64,000 nucleotides of DNA. Source: Bradyrhizobium sp. CB1650 (GTDB taxonomy: Bacteria > Pseudomonadota > Alphaproteobacteria > Rhizobiales > Xanthobacteraceae). The first letter of the stretch is position 1, and the number at the start of each line of letters is the position of its first letter. A program made the translations under genes and the position numbers. Positions 53,637 to 63,872 of the stretch are shown here, one piece after another. The notes beneath the pieces were generated by a model. It had not been told where the DNA came from. It saw only the letters and a program-made list of their open reading frames with translations, and ran no database searches. The DNA lies in assembly GCF_029761915.1 (NCBI RefSeq), contig NZ_CP121695.1:2323501-2387500 (forward strand). The letters are read 5' to 3'.

Positions 53637-54068
53637 ATGGCGACGGGTTCGGTCTCACTGGCAAAGGCGATGTGGCGGGGCTTTCTCGGCAAGTGCCCGA
53701 ACTGCGGCGAAGGGCACGTGTTCGGCCGCTTCCTGAAGGTGGCGGATAGCTGCGACCATTGCGGCGAGGAATTGTTCCATCACCGCGCCGATGACTTTCC
53801 CGCCTATCTCGTCATCGTCGTGGTCGGCCATCTCGTGGTGCCGGCGATCCTTGCGGTCGAGACCGCCTATGCGCCGCCGGTCTGGCTGCAGCTTGTGGTG
53901 TGGCTCCCGGTGACGCTGTTTGCCTCGCTCGCGCTGCTGCAGCCGACCAAGGGCGCGATCGTCGGCCTGCAATGGCAGATCGGCATGCACGGCTTCGAGG
54001 AAGCCAAGCGCCGGCGCGACGCCGCGCAGCTCGCGCCGGTGCTGGTGAAGGCGGCGCGCACCAACTGA
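53637..54068 (+). CDS. DUF983 family membrane protein
   Basis: A 143-residue protein started at the ATG at 53637 (AAAAGAGG upstream). It has an N-terminal zinc-ribbon-like GKCPNCGEGHVF ... CDHCGEELFHH and two membrane segments (PAYLVIVVVGHLVVPAILAV and LQLVVWLPVTLFASLALLQ), the DUF983 layout. Function unknown; the divergent MocR regulator may control it. The gene is well conserved among alphaproteobacteria. Confidence 0.88.
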   Translation: MATGSVSLAKAMWRGFLGKCPNCGEGHVFGRFLKVADSCDHCGEELFHHRADDFPAYLVIVVVGHLVVPAILAVETAYAPPVWLQLVVWLPVTLFASLALLQPTKGAIVGLQWQIGMHGFEEAKRRRDAAQLAPVLVKAARTN

Positions 54069-54072
54069 CGTC

Positions 54073-54174
54073 GTCATTCCGGGGCTCGCGAAGCGAGAAC
54101 CCGGACTCCATTCATCCACCGACTTTGCGTCTCGACGGATTCCGGGTTCGTGCTGCGCACGCCCCGGAATGACG
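54073..54174. repeat. Palindromic intergenic repeat, GTCATTCCGGGGC family
   Basis: Inverted ends CGTCATTCCGGGGCTCGCG ... CGCACGCCCCGGAATGACG. Related to 18279-18328. It directly follows the DUF983 gene. Confidence 0.78.
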
Positions 54175-54189
54175 GCGGTGCAAATGGTG

Positions 54190-54220
54190 AGGGGTCCGAT
54201 GCGTTCAGCATCGAACCCCT
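54190..54220 (-). terminator. Stem-loop terminator of the RNase P RNA gene
   Basis: 13-base arms (54190-54202 with 54208-54220), paired except for one mismatch, around a 5-base loop, located at the 3' end of the RNA on the minus strand. The U tract is weak. Confidence 0.6.
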
Positions 54221-54228
54221 CGTTGCAC

Positions 54229-54663
54229 ATCAGCCGGCCTGTAAGCCGGGTTCTGTAGGGCACCGCCGGCTTGCGCAGGCGATACGTGACGGCCATTCCT
54301 CTGGGACAATGTTTGCACATTGCCTCGAGCAACCTACCCGGACGGCGGGCCTGACATCGCCCCGCGGCGTTATCGCTCAAAGCGAACAGCCCGCTTAAGC
54401 CATCCCTATTCGGTTTTGCTCCCGGTGGGGTTTGCCATGCCGGCTCCGTTGCCGGAACCGCGGTGCGCTCTTACCGCACCTTTTCACCCTTACCCACCAT
54501 AGCCCCGAAGGGGCGACGGCGGGCGGTTCGTTCTCTGTGGCACTTTCCCTGGGGTTGCCCCCGCCGGACGTTATCCGGCACCGCATGTCAAGGGAGCCCG
54601 GACTTTCCTCCCCGGCGGCCTTTCGACCCTTGCCGGAGCGGCCGTCCGGCCGACTGACGCCCT
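54229..54663 (-). ncRNA. rnpB: RNase P RNA (bacterial type A)
   Basis: Read on the minus strand, the RNA has the conserved GAGGAAAGTCCGGGCTCC near the 5' end (around 54592-54610), the AGGGTGAAAAGGTGCGGTAA segment and adjacent AGAGCGCACCG (54461-54490), and ends with ACAGAACCCGGCTTACAGG. About 430 bases is the usual length. It is the catalytic RNA that matures tRNA 5' ends. Exact ends are approximate. Confidence 0.95.
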
Positions 54664-54805
54664 ACGCATGGGCATTTGTGACGGTTTCGTCAAGGCGATA
54701 TCGCCGGGTACCCACGGGCGAAAATAATTTATCCTGAAGATGTCGTTGGACGTTGGCCCCGTTCGACTGGATGTCGGCGATCCAGCCGAACAACAGGAGT
54801 GAGCG

Positions 54806-55156
54806 ATGCAGTATCTGCTGCTGATCTACCGGAGCGAAGCGGAATTGAACAAGATGGACCCCGCCGACCGTCAGAAGCTGTCGGCGGAGTACGGCGCCTA
54901 TACCCAGTCCATCGTCCAGAGCGGCCATTTCAAGGCCGGCGATGGACTGCAGCCGAGTACGACGGCGACCACGGTGCGTGTGCGCGATGGCAAGACCTTG
55001 ACGACCGACGGTCCGTTCGCGGAAACCCGCGAGCAGCTCGGCGGCTACTACCTGGTCGAGGCCAAAGATCTCGACGCCGCAATTGCATTGGCCGCACGGA
55101 TTCCCAACGCCAGGGACGGCTCGATCGAGGTCAGGCCGATCATGATCTACAAGTGA
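54806..55156 (+). CDS. YCII-related DGPF-domain protein
   Basis: A 116-residue protein of the DGPF/YciI-like family ([19 protein letters not shown], the [20 protein letters not shown] motif). Genes of this type are linked in operons with ECF42 sigma factors; here the stop overlaps the GTG of the sigma gene. The dimeric ferredoxin-like fold has an unknown ligand. ACAGGAGTGAGCG precedes the ATG. Confidence 0.92.
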   Translation: MQYLLLIYRSEAELNKMDPADRQKLSAEYGAYTQSIVQSGHFKAGDGLQPSTTATTVRVRDGKTLTTDGPFAETREQLGGYYLVEAKDLDAAIALAARIPNARDGSIEVRPIMIYK

Positions 55157-56388
55157 TCTCTCCTGCTCACATTGATCAAATTTTCCGCGACGAGGCGGGG
55201 CGGGCGCTGGCCACGCTGATCCGCCTCGTCGGCGATTTTGATCTCGCCGAGGACGCGCTTCAGGACGCCTTTGCGGTCGCGCTGGAGCGCTGGTCGGCGT
55301 GCGAGGCGCCCGACAATCCGCGCGCCTGGCTCGTCAATGTCGGACGCAACAAGGCGATCGATCGTATCCGCCGCCGAGCCGCCTTTCGCGGCAAGGAGCA
55401 GGCGCTGATGCACGAGCTGGAGCAGAACGCAGAGGCGCCCGACGAGCCGCCGGCGATGCTCGATGACGACATGCTGCGGCTGATCTTCACCTGCTGCCAC
55501 CCGGCCTTCGCGATCGAGGTCCAGGTCGCGTTGACGCTCCGCACCGTCTGCGGCCTCTCCACCGTGCAGGTCGCGCGCGCCTTCCTCGCCAGCGAGGAGG
55601 CGATGGCGCAGCGCCTCGTTCGCGCCAAGCAGAAAATCAGGCTCGCCGGCATTCCCTATGAGGTGCCGGAGCGCGAGGCGCTGGAGCCGCGGCTCGGCGG
55701 CGTGCTCGCCGTGATCTATCTCGTCTTCACCGAAGGCTACGTCGCGACGTCAGGCGCAGACCTGATGCGGCCCGATCTCGCGGTCGAGGCGATCAGGCTC
55801 GGCCGGTTGCTCGATCGGCTGATGCCGGATCGTAGCGAGATCAAGGGCCTCTTGGCCCTGATGCTGCTCCATGACGCGCGGCGCGCGGGGCGCGAAACCG
55901 CGGCCGGCGACATCGTGCTGCTCGAAGAGCAGGATCGCAGGCTGTGGCATCGCGACCAGATCGCGGAAGGCCTGCATCTTGTGGACCAGGCGCTGCGCGT
56001 GCCGGGCCGGCCGCAACCCTATGCGGTACAGGCCGCGATTGCCGCGCTGCATGCCCGCGCGCCGAGTTACGCGGAGACCGACTGGCCACAGATCGCCGGC
56101 CTTTACGAGGTCCTGCTGCGCATCAGTCCCTCGCCGGTGATCGAACTCAACCATGCGGCCGTGGTCTCGATGGTCGACGGCCCGGCGCGTGCGCTCGATC
56201 TCGTCAACGCGATCGTGGCGCGCGGCGGTCTTCATGGCTACGAGCTGCTGCCGGCGGTGCGGGCGGATTTGTTGCGACGACTTGGCCGCAAGGATGAGGC
56301 GCGCGAGGCGTATGTTGCTGCGACAAAGGCGACGCAGCTCGAGCCGTTGCGGCGGCTGTATGCGCGGCGAATGAAGGAGCTGGGGTAA
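55153..56388 (+). CDS. ECF42-type RNA polymerase sigma factor
   Basis: A 411-residue sigma factor. Region 2 has [20 protein letters not shown] and [18 protein letters not shown]; region 4 has [20 protein letters not shown] and [12 protein letters not shown]. The 240-residue C-terminal extension ([23 protein letters not shown]-like [10 protein letters not shown]) is the ECF42 hallmark and replaces an anti-sigma factor as the regulatory part. The GTG start overlaps the DGPF stop (GTGA). It probably controls the DGPF gene and itself. Confidence 0.93.
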   Translation: MISPAHIDQIFRDEAGRALATLIRLVGDFDLAEDALQDAFAVALERWSACEAPDNPRAWLVNVGRNKAIDRIRRRAAFRGKEQALMHELEQNAEAPDEPPAMLDDDMLRLIFTCCHPAFAIEVQVALTLRTVCGLSTVQVARAFLASEEAMAQRLVRAKQKIRLAGIPYEVPEREALEPRLGGVLAVIYLVFTEGYVATSGADLMRPDLAVEAIRLGRLLDRLMPDRSEIKGLLALMLLHDARRAGRETAAGDIVLLEEQDRRLWHRDQIAEGLHLVDQALRVPGRPQPYAVQAAIAALHARAPSYAETDWPQIAGLYEVLLRISPSPVIELNHAAVVSMVDGPARALDLVNAIVARGGLHGYELLPAVRADLLRRLGRKDEAREAYVAATKATQLEPLRRLYARRMKELG

Positions 56389-56390
56389 TC

Positions 56391-56492
56391 CTCATCCTGA
56401 GGAGCGCGGAACGCGCGTCTCGAAGGATGAAGGCCCGGCTGGTGGCCTCGCCCTTCGAGACGCCGCGCAAGCGCGGCTCCTCAGGGTGAGGG
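56391..56492. repeat. Intergenic repeat, CTCATCCTGAGGAG family
   Basis: TCCTCATCCTGAGGAGCGCG ... TCTCGAAGGATG and the mirror CCTTCGAGACGCCGCG ... GGCTCCTCAGGGTGAGG. Part copy at 35218-35272. Confidence 0.75.
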
Positions 56493-56540
56493 TCTACCAA
56501 GTTGCTGCGCTCGCGATGACGAAGTGTGTGGCTTTCGCCG

Positions 56541-57404
56541 TCACATCGACGCGACCGCCGTCCCCTCCGGCGGCAAGCTTGCCAGCAGCGCCTGCAATGT
56601 CGACAGCGTCGAGTGATCAGCGACGCCGTCGAGCCGCGCCGGGCGGAAGTGACGCTGGAAGGCGGTGACGACTTCCATGGTCGCGGCGTCGTATTTGCCG
56701 CTGAGGGGGATGCCGTAGCCGTATTTTGCCAGCGCCTGCTGCAGGCTCAGCACCTCGTCGCTGATGGTGCCGAGCATCAGGCTCTCGCCGCGCACGACCG
56801 GGGCCGGCGTGACCCAGTGACCGACGCCGGAATTGGCCAGCGAATGCCAGGGAAACTTTTCGCCCGGATCCTTCTTCCGCGCCGGTGCCACGTCGGAATG
56901 GCCGAGCACCCGCTGCGCCGGCACCTTGCGGCGGAGCATGATGCCGCGGCAGAGCGCGATCACCGCTGCGATCTGCCGCAGCGGAAACTCGGGATAACCC
57001 CAATCGTGTCCGCGGTTGACGATCTCGATGCCGATCGAACAGGAGTTGACGTCGTCCTCGCCGGCCCAGGATGAGACGCCGGCGTGCCAGGCGCGCTTGG
57101 CCTCGGGTACGCATTGCACGATGCGGCCGTCCTCGAGGACGACATAATGTGCCGAGACCTCAGTGCCTGCCGTGCACAGCCGCGCCAGTGCGCCCTCGAC
57201 ATCGGGCATGCCGGTATAATGCAGCAGGATCATATCCGGCTCCCGGCCCATATTGCGCTCGCCATAGTTGGGGGAGGGGATGATGTCCGAGACGGTCGAG
57301 GAATCCGGGTCGAACGTCCTCACGCTCGCCGCGGCCTTTGGAACCGGGAGAACGCGTTGACGCTTCGAATCAGATCCAGATGACGCGGACGAACCGGATG
57401 CCAT
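56541..57404 (-). CDS. AmpD-like N-acetylmuramoyl-L-alanine amidase with peptidoglycan-binding domain
   Basis: A 287-residue protein. The amidase_2 domain (MILLHYTGMPDVEGALARLC, SAHYVVLEDGRIVQCVPEAKRAWHAG, SIGIEIVNRGHDWG, GHSDVAPARKKDPGEKFPW) contains the zinc-binding His residues. A PG_binding_1 domain (LSLQQALAKYGYGIPLSGKYDA) follows. No signal peptide, as in cytosolic AmpD, which removes anhydroMurNAc from recycled peptides. The ATG at 57404 lacks a strong site. It faces away from the dcw cluster. Confidence 0.88.
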   Translation of the reverse strand: MASGSSASSGSDSKRQRVLPVPKAAASVRTFDPDSSTVSDIIPSPNYGERNMGREPDMILLHYTGMPDVEGALARLCTAGTEVSAHYVVLEDGRIVQCVPEAKRAWHAGVSSWAGEDDVNSCSIGIEIVNRGHDWGYPEFPLRQIAAVIALCRGIMLRRKVPAQRVLGHSDVAPARKKDPGEKFPWHSLANSGVGHWVTPAPVVRGESLMLGTISDEVLSLQQALAKYGYGIPLSGKYDAATMEVVTAFQRHFRPARLDGVADHSTLSTLQALLASLPPEGTAVASM

Positions 57405-57832
57405 GAACAACTCAGGTCGGACAGGAACGTGGGGCAAGCCCTTCTCTTTACTATTCCTTTACCCAACGCCGCACGCAATCGCGCGGCGCGGTTAACGGTC
57501 GCATTTTGCGCCGTATGTGTGGATGAAGCATCACAAGATGACCTTGTCGACTTCTAAGGGATCGATCAACGCTTTCTTAACGCTAAGGGCCGTTACTGAG
57601 TGGTGAAGAGCCGACCCGCGTCCGGAGGCGGCCAAAGCGTTTTTTGGCTCGAAATCCCATGGTTGCCCGACAAATTCCACAGGGGACACAGGGTTTGCAG
57701 CCCTGGGCGGCCGGGGCTGGCAAGCGTGCTGCACGAGGGTTTGGCCGTGGAACCGCCGCGACGGGGAACAATTCGAGACGTCATGGGCTCGCGCGCCTCC
57801 GATGTCGTACGGACGCCCGGCAGGTCTGGCGC
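57405..57832. other. 428-base gene-free leader of the rsmH-ftsL-ftsI-murE-murF cluster
   Basis: No mraZ gene is seen in front of rsmH, where most bacteria carry it; the longest frame into rsmH (from 57644) has no conserved N-terminus. The stretch is moderately AT-rich around 57440-57600 and probably holds the cluster promoter, but I cannot name a clean -35/-10 pair. Confidence 0.5.
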
Positions 57833-58822
57833 ATGACTTCGGCTGCTCATATTCCCGTGCTTGGCCGCGAGGCAGTCCAATACCTCGCGCCGCGCGCGGG
57901 CGGGATCTATGTTGACGCTACCTTCGGCGGCGGCGGCTACAGCCGCGCCATTCTCGACGTCGCGGGAACCCGCCTGATCGCCATCGACCGCGACCGCACG
58001 GCGATTGCCGGGGGAGCTGAACTGGTCAGCCGCGCCGCGGGCCGGCTCACGCTGGTCGAAGACCGCTTCTCGAATCTCGCCGAGGTCTGCGCCGCGCAAG
58101 GTATCGATGCCGTCGACGGCGTCGTGATGGACGTCGGCGTATCCTCGATGCAGCTCGACCAGGCGGGCCGCGGCTTTTCCTTTCGCCTCGATGGTCCGCT
58201 CGACATGCGGATGGGGCAGGCCGGGCCGACGGCCGCCGACGTCGTCGCGCGTGCCTCGGAAGGCGATCTCGCCGACATCATCTATCTCTTCGGCGAAGAG
58301 CGGCATTCACGCAAAGTGGCGCGCGCCATCGTCGCGGCGCGGCAGGAGACGCCGATCACCACCACGCGGGCGCTTGCCGATATCGTCGCCAGGGTCGTGC
58401 GCTCGAAGCCCGGCGACATTCACCCGGCGACGCGGACGTTCCAGGCCTTACGCATCTTCGTCAATGAAGAGCTCGACGAGCTAAAGACCGCGCTGGCCGC
58501 GGCCGAGCGCATACTCAGGCCCGGCGGACGGCTGGTGGTCGTCTCGTTCCATTCGCTGGAAGATCGCATCGTGAAGACGTTCCTGTCCGAGCGCGCCAAG
58601 ACCGGCGGCGGCTCGCGGCATCTGCCGGAGATCGTGCAATTCCCGCCGAGCTTCCAGCTTGTGACGCGGCGGCCGGTCGTGGCCGGCGAACAGGAGGTCG
58701 CGGACAATCCGCGTGCGCGCTCCGCCAAGCTGCGCGCTGCGGAGCGCACCTCTGCGCCCGCGCATGATGACGCCGAGCCGTCGTCCTGGCCAGGCCTCGC
58801 CGACGTGATGAGGGGTGGCTAG
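57833..58822 (+). CDS. rsmH: 16S rRNA m4C1402 methyltransferase RsmH (MraW)
   Basis: A 329-residue SAM-dependent enzyme that N4-methylates C1402 of 16S rRNA. Motifs: [29 protein letters not shown] (SAM site), [58 protein letters not shown], with a standard C-terminus. The ATG at 57833 gives the native N-terminus ([11 protein letters not shown]). It is the first gene of a five-gene cluster. Confidence 0.96.
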   Translation: MTSAAHIPVLGREAVQYLAPRAGGIYVDATFGGGGYSRAILDVAGTRLIAIDRDRTAIAGGAELVSRAAGRLTLVEDRFSNLAEVCAAQGIDAVDGVVMDVGVSSMQLDQAGRGFSFRLDGPLDMRMGQAGPTAADVVARASEGDLADIIYLFGEERHSRKVARAIVAARQETPITTTRALADIVARVVRSKPGDIHPATRTFQALRIFVNEELDELKTALAAAERILRPGGRLVVVSFHSLEDRIVKTFLSERAKTGGGSRHLPEIVQFPPSFQLVTRRPVVAGEQEVADNPRARSAKLRAAERTSAPAHDDAEPSSWPGLADVMRGG

Positions 58823-58825
58823 CGC

Positions 58826-59218
58826 ATGCGCCTCATCCACCTCCTCGTCATCGGCGCGCTGATCTTCGCGGCGGCCTATGTCTACCGGATCAAGATGGAC
58901 TCGACCGCCCGCACCGAGAAGGTGCTGCGATTGCATGCGGAGATCCGCGAGCAGCGCGATGCGATCGCGGCGCTGCGGTCCGAATGGGCCAAGCTCGATG
59001 CGCCGCTGCGCCTGCAGGGCCTGACTGAGCGCCATCTGCCGCTCAAGCCGGTCAACGCCACGCAATACGACTCGCTGAAGAATCTGCCGGAGCGTCCGCC
59101 GCGCCTGTTCAGGCCGGGCGAGCCCGATCCGATCGGGTCCATGATCAACACCATCGAAGCCGCCGGCGATCCCGACGCGGTGACGGGCTCCGTGCCTCAG
59201 GGCGAGGACAAGCAATGA
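58826..59218 (+). CDS. ftsL: Cell division protein FtsL-like
   Basis: A 130-residue bitopic protein: a TM helix (HLLVIGALIFAAAYVYRI), then a leucine-zipper-like periplasmic helix (TEKVLRLHAEIREQRDAIAALRSEW) and an acidic Pro-rich tail. Position between rsmH and ftsI and length match FtsL, which recruits FtsI/FtsW to the divisome with FtsB. It ends in a four-base overlap with ftsI (ATGA). Confidence 0.9.
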   Translation: MRLIHLLVIGALIFAAAYVYRIKMDSTARTEKVLRLHAEIREQRDAIAALRSEWAKLDAPLRLQGLTERHLPLKPVNATQYDSLKNLPERPPRLFRPGEPDPIGSMINTIEAAGDPDAVTGSVPQGEDKQ

Positions 59219-60957
59219 GCCCGGCGACGCCTGCAAAACGGACCGAGCCCTGGCGGCAGCGGCTGATCCGCAGCCTGCTGTACGGGCGCAACGTCGATCG
59301 CGCGGCGAAGGCGCGCGCGCGTGTCGGGCTCGCCATCCTCGCCTTCGCCTCGATCTACGCCCTGATCGGCGGGCGGCTCGTGATGTTCGCGATCGGTGCC
59401 GATGCCCACGGCGCGCGGCGTGCCGCGGCGCAGGACGTGGTCGCGACCGCGCGGCCCGACATCGTCGATCGCAACGGTGCGATCCTCGCAACCGACGTCA
59501 AGGCGGCGAGCCTGTTCGGCGAGCCGCGCCGCATTATCGACAAGGACGAGGCGATCGAACTCCTGACGGCCACCGTGCCGGATCTCGACGAGGCCGAGGT
59601 GCGCGAGCGCCTGTCGTCGCGCAAGGGCTTCGTCTGGCTCAAGCGCGAGATCACGCCGAAGCAGCAGCAGGACATCCACAAGCTGGGCATTCCCGGCATC
59701 GGCTTCCTGCGCGAGAACAAGCGCGTCTATCCGACCGGCAACGAGGTCGCCCACCTCATCGGTCTCGTCAACATCGACAACCAGGGCATTGCCGGCATGG
59801 AGAAGTGGCTCGACAATAACGGGCTCGCCGATCTGCACCGCGCCGGCTTCGCCACCGACCGCCTGCAGAAGCCGATCGAGCTGTCGGTCGACCTGCGCGT
59901 CGAGCATGCGCTGCGCGACGAGCTCTTGAGGGCCAAGGAGAAGTTCCACGCCAAGGCCGCTTCCGGCATCGTCTCCAACGTCAAGACCGGCGAGATCGTG
60001 GCGATGGTCTCGCTGCCGGACTTCGATCCCAACAATCCGAAGGAAGCGCACGACCCCGACCGCATCAACCGCCTGACCACCGGCGTCTACGAGATGGGCT
60101 CGACCTTCAAGGCGTTCACGCTGGCGATGGCGCTCGATTCCGGCAAGATCAACCTGAACTCGTCATGGGATGCACGCGGAAACCTGCACTACGGCAAGTT
60201 CACCATCCACGACAGCCACCCGCTCGGACGTTTCATCAACACCAAGGAAGTGTTCACCTACTCGTCCAACATCGGCGCCGCGCGGATCGCGCTCGGCCAG
60301 GGCGTTGAGGCGCACAAGGCGTTCCTCGCCAAGATGGGCCAGTTGACCCGGCTGCGCACCGAGTTGCCGGAGAGCGCGGCTCCGCTGGTGCCGCGCCGCT
60401 GGAGCGAGCTGAATACAGTCACCGCCGCGTTTGGCCAGGGCCTCTCCGTGGCGCCGCTGCAAGCGGTTATGGGCATCAACGCCCTGGTGAACGGCGGCTA
60501 TTTGATTCCGCCGACCTTCATGAAGCGCAGCGAAGCGGAAGCGGCGGCGATGGCCAAGCGCGTGATCAGGCAGGAGACCAGTGACAAGATGCGGTATCTG
60601 ATGCGGCTCAATGCCGAAGTTGGTACCGCCAAGACCGCAGACATCAAGGGTTACTACGTCGGCGGCAAGACCGGCACGTCCGAGAAGGTCATCAACGGCC
60701 GCTATGCCAAGAAGCGGGTGCTCAACTCCTTCACCGCGATCATGCCCTGCGACGATCCGAAATATCAGATACTGATCATGCTGGACGAGCCACAGGCGCT
60801 GCCTGAAACGCATGGTTTCATCACCTCGGGCTGGAACGCGGTGCCGACCGGCGGCAAGGTGATCGAGCGGATCGCGCCGCTCCTGGGCGTCGAGCCGCGG
60901 TTTGACCTGCCGCCGTCCGACCGCCTTATTCTTGCAGCATCCAGGACAACCCAGTAA
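59215..60957 (+). CDS. ftsI: Division-specific penicillin-binding protein FtsI (PBP3)
   Basis: A 580-residue septal transpeptidase: one N-terminal TM, the PBP dimerisation domain ([14 protein letters not shown]), and a transpeptidase domain with active-site Ser296 in GSTFK, S350-S-N in YSSNIG, and K485-T-G in GGKTGTSEK. Length and order are normal for FtsI. It lies in the operon after ftsL and before murE. Confidence 0.97.
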   Translation: MSPATPAKRTEPWRQRLIRSLLYGRNVDRAAKARARVGLAILAFASIYALIGGRLVMFAIGADAHGARRAAAQDVVATARPDIVDRNGAILATDVKAASLFGEPRRIIDKDEAIELLTATVPDLDEAEVRERLSSRKGFVWLKREITPKQQQDIHKLGIPGIGFLRENKRVYPTGNEVAHLIGLVNIDNQGIAGMEKWLDNNGLADLHRAGFATDRLQKPIELSVDLRVEHALRDELLRAKEKFHAKAASGIVSNVKTGEIVAMVSLPDFDPNNPKEAHDPDRINRLTTGVYEMGSTFKAFTLAMALDSGKINLNSSWDARGNLHYGKFTIHDSHPLGRFINTKEVFTYSSNIGAARIALGQGVEAHKAFLAKMGQLTRLRTELPESAAPLVPRRWSELNTVTAAFGQGLSVAPLQAVMGINALVNGGYLIPPTFMKRSEAEAAAMAKRVIRQETSDKMRYLMRLNAEVGTAKTADIKGYYVGGKTGTSEKVINGRYAKKRVLNSFTAIMPCDDPKYQILIMLDEPQALPETHGFITSGWNAVPTGGKVIERIAPLLGVEPRFDLPPSDRLILAASRTTQ

Positions 60958-61038
60958 TCAACCGGGTGGGCCGTTGCTGGTGCTGAGTCGGCTTTTTGAA
61001 GATTCGGCGTTCCGACAAGGCATCTCGACTGGAACACG

Positions 61039-62496
61039 ATGAAGCTGCGTGACGTCTTAGGCAATGGTGCCGCAATCGAGCCCGCCCACGGAGGCCTCGA
61101 TGTGACGGGGCTTGCGCTCGACAGCCGCGTGGTCAGGCACGGTGACCTTTTTTTCGCGCTGGCCGGCAGCAAGACCGACGGCGCGCGCTTCATCGATGCC
61201 GCGGTTGCCGCAGGCGCGGTGGCAGTCGTCGGCGATCAGGCGCCTGCCGCCTGCAAGGTGCCGTTCATTGCAGTCGCCAATCCGCGCCGCGCGCTGGCAC
61301 TCGCCGCGGCGAGATTCTTCCCCATGCAGCCCGCGACCATCGCTGCGGTGACCGGTACCAGCGGCAAGACCTCGGTCGCGGCGTTCACGCGGCAGATCTG
61401 GGAGCGGCTGGGGCATGCCTCCGCCAGCATCGGAACCATAGGTCTCGTCTCGCCGAAGCGCACGGTCTATGGCTCATTGACCACGCCCGATCCGATCGCG
61501 CTGCATCGGCAGTTGGATGAGATCGCGCGCGAGGGCGTCACGCATCTCGCCTTCGAGGCGTCCTCGCATGGGCTTGACCAATATCGCCTCGACGGCGTGC
61601 GCGTCTCCGCCGGCGGCTTCACCAATCTGTCGCGCGACCACATGGATTATCATCCGACCGTCGCGCATTACCTCGCGGCCAAGCTCAGGCTGTTCCGCGA
61701 ACTGGTCCCGCCGGATGGCGCGGCGGTAGTCTCGGCCGACCACGACTGTTCGGCGGAAGCGATCGAGGCGGCGAAGACCCGGGGATTGCGCGTGATGGCG
61801 GTCGGCCGCAATGGCGACGGTGCGGGCGAGGACATTCGCCTCGCTGAGGCCGAGGTCGAAGGATTTTCGCAGAAGCTTGTGCTCGAGCATCGCGGCAAGC
61901 GGTATTCGGTCCGGCTGCCCTTGGTCGGCGCATTCCAGATCGAGAATGCGCTGGTCTCCGCCGGTCTCGCGATCGGCACCGGCAGCGATGCGGCGAACGT
62001 GTTCGCAAGCCTCGAACATCTCGAAGGCGCCAAGGGGCGGCTCGAGCGCGTCGGTGAGCGCAACGGTGCGCCGATCTTCGTCGACTATGCGCACAAGCCG
62101 GACGCGCTGGCGAAGGCGTTGCAGGCGCTGCGTCCTTATGCGAAGCGACGTTTGATCGTCGTGTTCGGCGCCGGCGGCGACCGTGATGCCGGCAAGCGGG
62201 CGATCATGGGCGAGATCGCGGCGGAGAATGCCGACGGCGTCATCGTCACCGACGACAATCCGCGCAGCGAGAAGCCGGAAGCCATTCGCGCCGCGATCCT
62301 CGCCACCGCGAAAGGCGCCAGGGAAATCGGTGATCGCGCCGCCGCGATCCGCACCGCGATCGACGAGCTCCAGGCCGGCGATGCGCTGCTGATCGCCGGC
62401 AAGGGACATGAGACCGGCCAGATCGTCGGCGGCGCGGTGCTGCCGTTCAGTGATCACGAGGCGGTTGCCGCCGCACTAGCGTCGAGGATTGCATGA
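61039..62496 (+). CDS. murE: UDP-MurNAc-tripeptide synthetase MurE
   Basis: A 485-residue cytosolic ligase: N-terminal [16 protein letters not shown]-binding [23 protein letters not shown] and [13 protein letters not shown], and TDDNPRSE. The DNPR motif shows preference for meso-diaminopimelate, as expected for a Gram-negative. The last four bases overlap murF (ATGA). Confidence 0.97.
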   Translation: MKLRDVLGNGAAIEPAHGGLDVTGLALDSRVVRHGDLFFALAGSKTDGARFIDAAVAAGAVAVVGDQAPAACKVPFIAVANPRRALALAAARFFPMQPATIAAVTGTSGKTSVAAFTRQIWERLGHASASIGTIGLVSPKRTVYGSLTTPDPIALHRQLDEIAREGVTHLAFEASSHGLDQYRLDGVRVSAGGFTNLSRDHMDYHPTVAHYLAAKLRLFRELVPPDGAAVVSADHDCSAEAIEAAKTRGLRVMAVGRNGDGAGEDIRLAEAEVEGFSQKLVLEHRGKRYSVRLPLVGAFQIENALVSAGLAIGTGSDAANVFASLEHLEGAKGRLERVGERNGAPIFVDYAHKPDALAKALQALRPYAKRRLIVVFGAGGDRDAGKRAIMGEIAAENADGVIVTDDNPRSEKPEAIRAAILATAKGAREIGDRAAAIRTAIDELQAGDALLIAGKGHETGQIVGGAVLPFSDHEAVAAALASRIA

Positions 62497-63872
62497 GCGC
62501 GCCACTATGGACGGTTGCAGAAGTAGCGCGTGCGCTCGGCGTTGCCGGATCGTTTCCCGATACGCCAATCGATTTCGTCACCCAGGACAGCCGTCTGGTG
62601 AAGCCCGGCAGCCTGTTCGTCGCGCTGAGCGGCACCCCGAGCGGCGGCTTCATCTCGAGCTTCGCCAGCGCGCGCGACGGTTGGGAGTTTGCCGACCAGG
62701 CGGAGGCCGCCGGCGCGGCCGCGATGATCGTGCCGCATGAGATCGCCGGCATCCGCATTCCGCAGATCATCGTGAAGGACACGCTGATCGACGGCCTCTG
62801 GGGACTGGCACGCGCCGCACGCGGGCGCTTTGCAGGGCCCGTGATCGGGCTGACCGGCAGCGCGGGCAAGACCAGCACCAAGGAATTCCTCGCAGCCTAT
62901 CCGAACGCCTATGCGAGTCCGTCGAGCTTCAACAATTTCTGGGGCGTGCCGCTGACGCTGTGCAATGCGCGGCCGGACGCCAGCCTCTGGGTCGTCGAGA
63001 TGGGCATGAACCAGACCGGCGAGATCGCGCGGCTCAGCGAATTGACGCGGCCGACGGTGGCGCTCGTTGTCAACGTCCAGCCCGTGCATCTGGAGAAGCT
63101 CGGCTCGCTAGAGGCGATCGGGCGGGAGAAAGTGTCGATCGCTTCGGGCTTGCCGGAGGACGGCGTGCTGGTGCTGCCGGCCGGAATCGCCGCGCCCGAA
63201 TGGAAGGGAAAGGTGGTGCGCTTCGGCGAGGGCACCGAAATGCGCGAGCTCGCGCACGCTCCGCATGGCGAAAGCTGGCAGGTCGTGGCCGAGATCGGCA
63301 AGAGGCAGATCTCGTTCAGCCTGACGCCGGGCGCACCGCACCGCGTCTACAATGCGCTGGCCGCGCTCACCTCGGTCCATGCCGCGCACCTCGACGCCGC
63401 GACGCTCGCCACGAAGCTCGATCGCGTCGGCATCATGACCGGCCGCGGGGTCGAGCAGGCGATCGGTGGCGTCACCGTGATCGACGATAGCTTCAACGGC
63501 AATCCGGCCAGCGTGGCCGCGGCGCTGCAAAGTCTCGAGGCGCGGCATATGAGCGGCGGCCGCCGCATTGCCGTGCTCGGCGACATGCTGGAACTGGGTG
63601 GCGACGCGCCGACCTATCACACCGGCCTTGCCGAATATCTCGACGGCATCGACGGCGTTTATTGCGTCGGACCCTTGATGCGCAACCTCTACGAGGTGCT
63701 CCCGCCCGGCAAGGGTCTCGGCTGGCACGATGATCCCGCGACGCTCCGGCCCAGCGATGTTGCGGCGCTCCTGAAGGCAGGCGACGTCGTTGTTGTCAAG
63801 GGCAGCAAGAAGATGTTCTGGGTCAACAAGTTTGTGCCAGCCCTAGTGGCCGCCTTGCAGGCAAAGGCGTAA
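62493..63872 (+). CDS. murF: UDP-MurNAc-pentapeptide synthetase MurF
   Basis: A 459-residue ligase that adds D-Ala-D-Ala to the UDP-MurNAc-tripeptide: N-terminal LWTVAEVARALG, FVTQDSRLVKPGSLFVAL, ATP site GLTGSAGKTSTKEF, VVEMGMNQTGEIARLS, and VIDDSFNGNPASV. The start overlaps murE by four bases. mraY should follow beyond the window. Confidence 0.97.
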   Translation: MSAPLWTVAEVARALGVAGSFPDTPIDFVTQDSRLVKPGSLFVALSGTPSGGFISSFASARDGWEFADQAEAAGAAAMIVPHEIAGIRIPQIIVKDTLIDGLWGLARAARGRFAGPVIGLTGSAGKTSTKEFLAAYPNAYASPSSFNNFWGVPLTLCNARPDASLWVVEMGMNQTGEIARLSELTRPTVALVVNVQPVHLEKLGSLEAIGREKVSIASGLPEDGVLVLPAGIAAPEWKGKVVRFGEGTEMRELAHAPHGESWQVVAEIGKRQISFSLTPGAPHRVYNALAALTSVHAAHLDAATLATKLDRVGIMTGRGVEQAIGGVTVIDDSFNGNPASVAAALQSLEARHMSGGRRIAVLGDMLELGGDAPTYHTGLAEYLDGIDGVYCVGPLMRNLYEVLPPGKGLGWHDDPATLRPSDVAALLKAGDVVVVKGSKKMFWVNKFVPALVAALQAKA

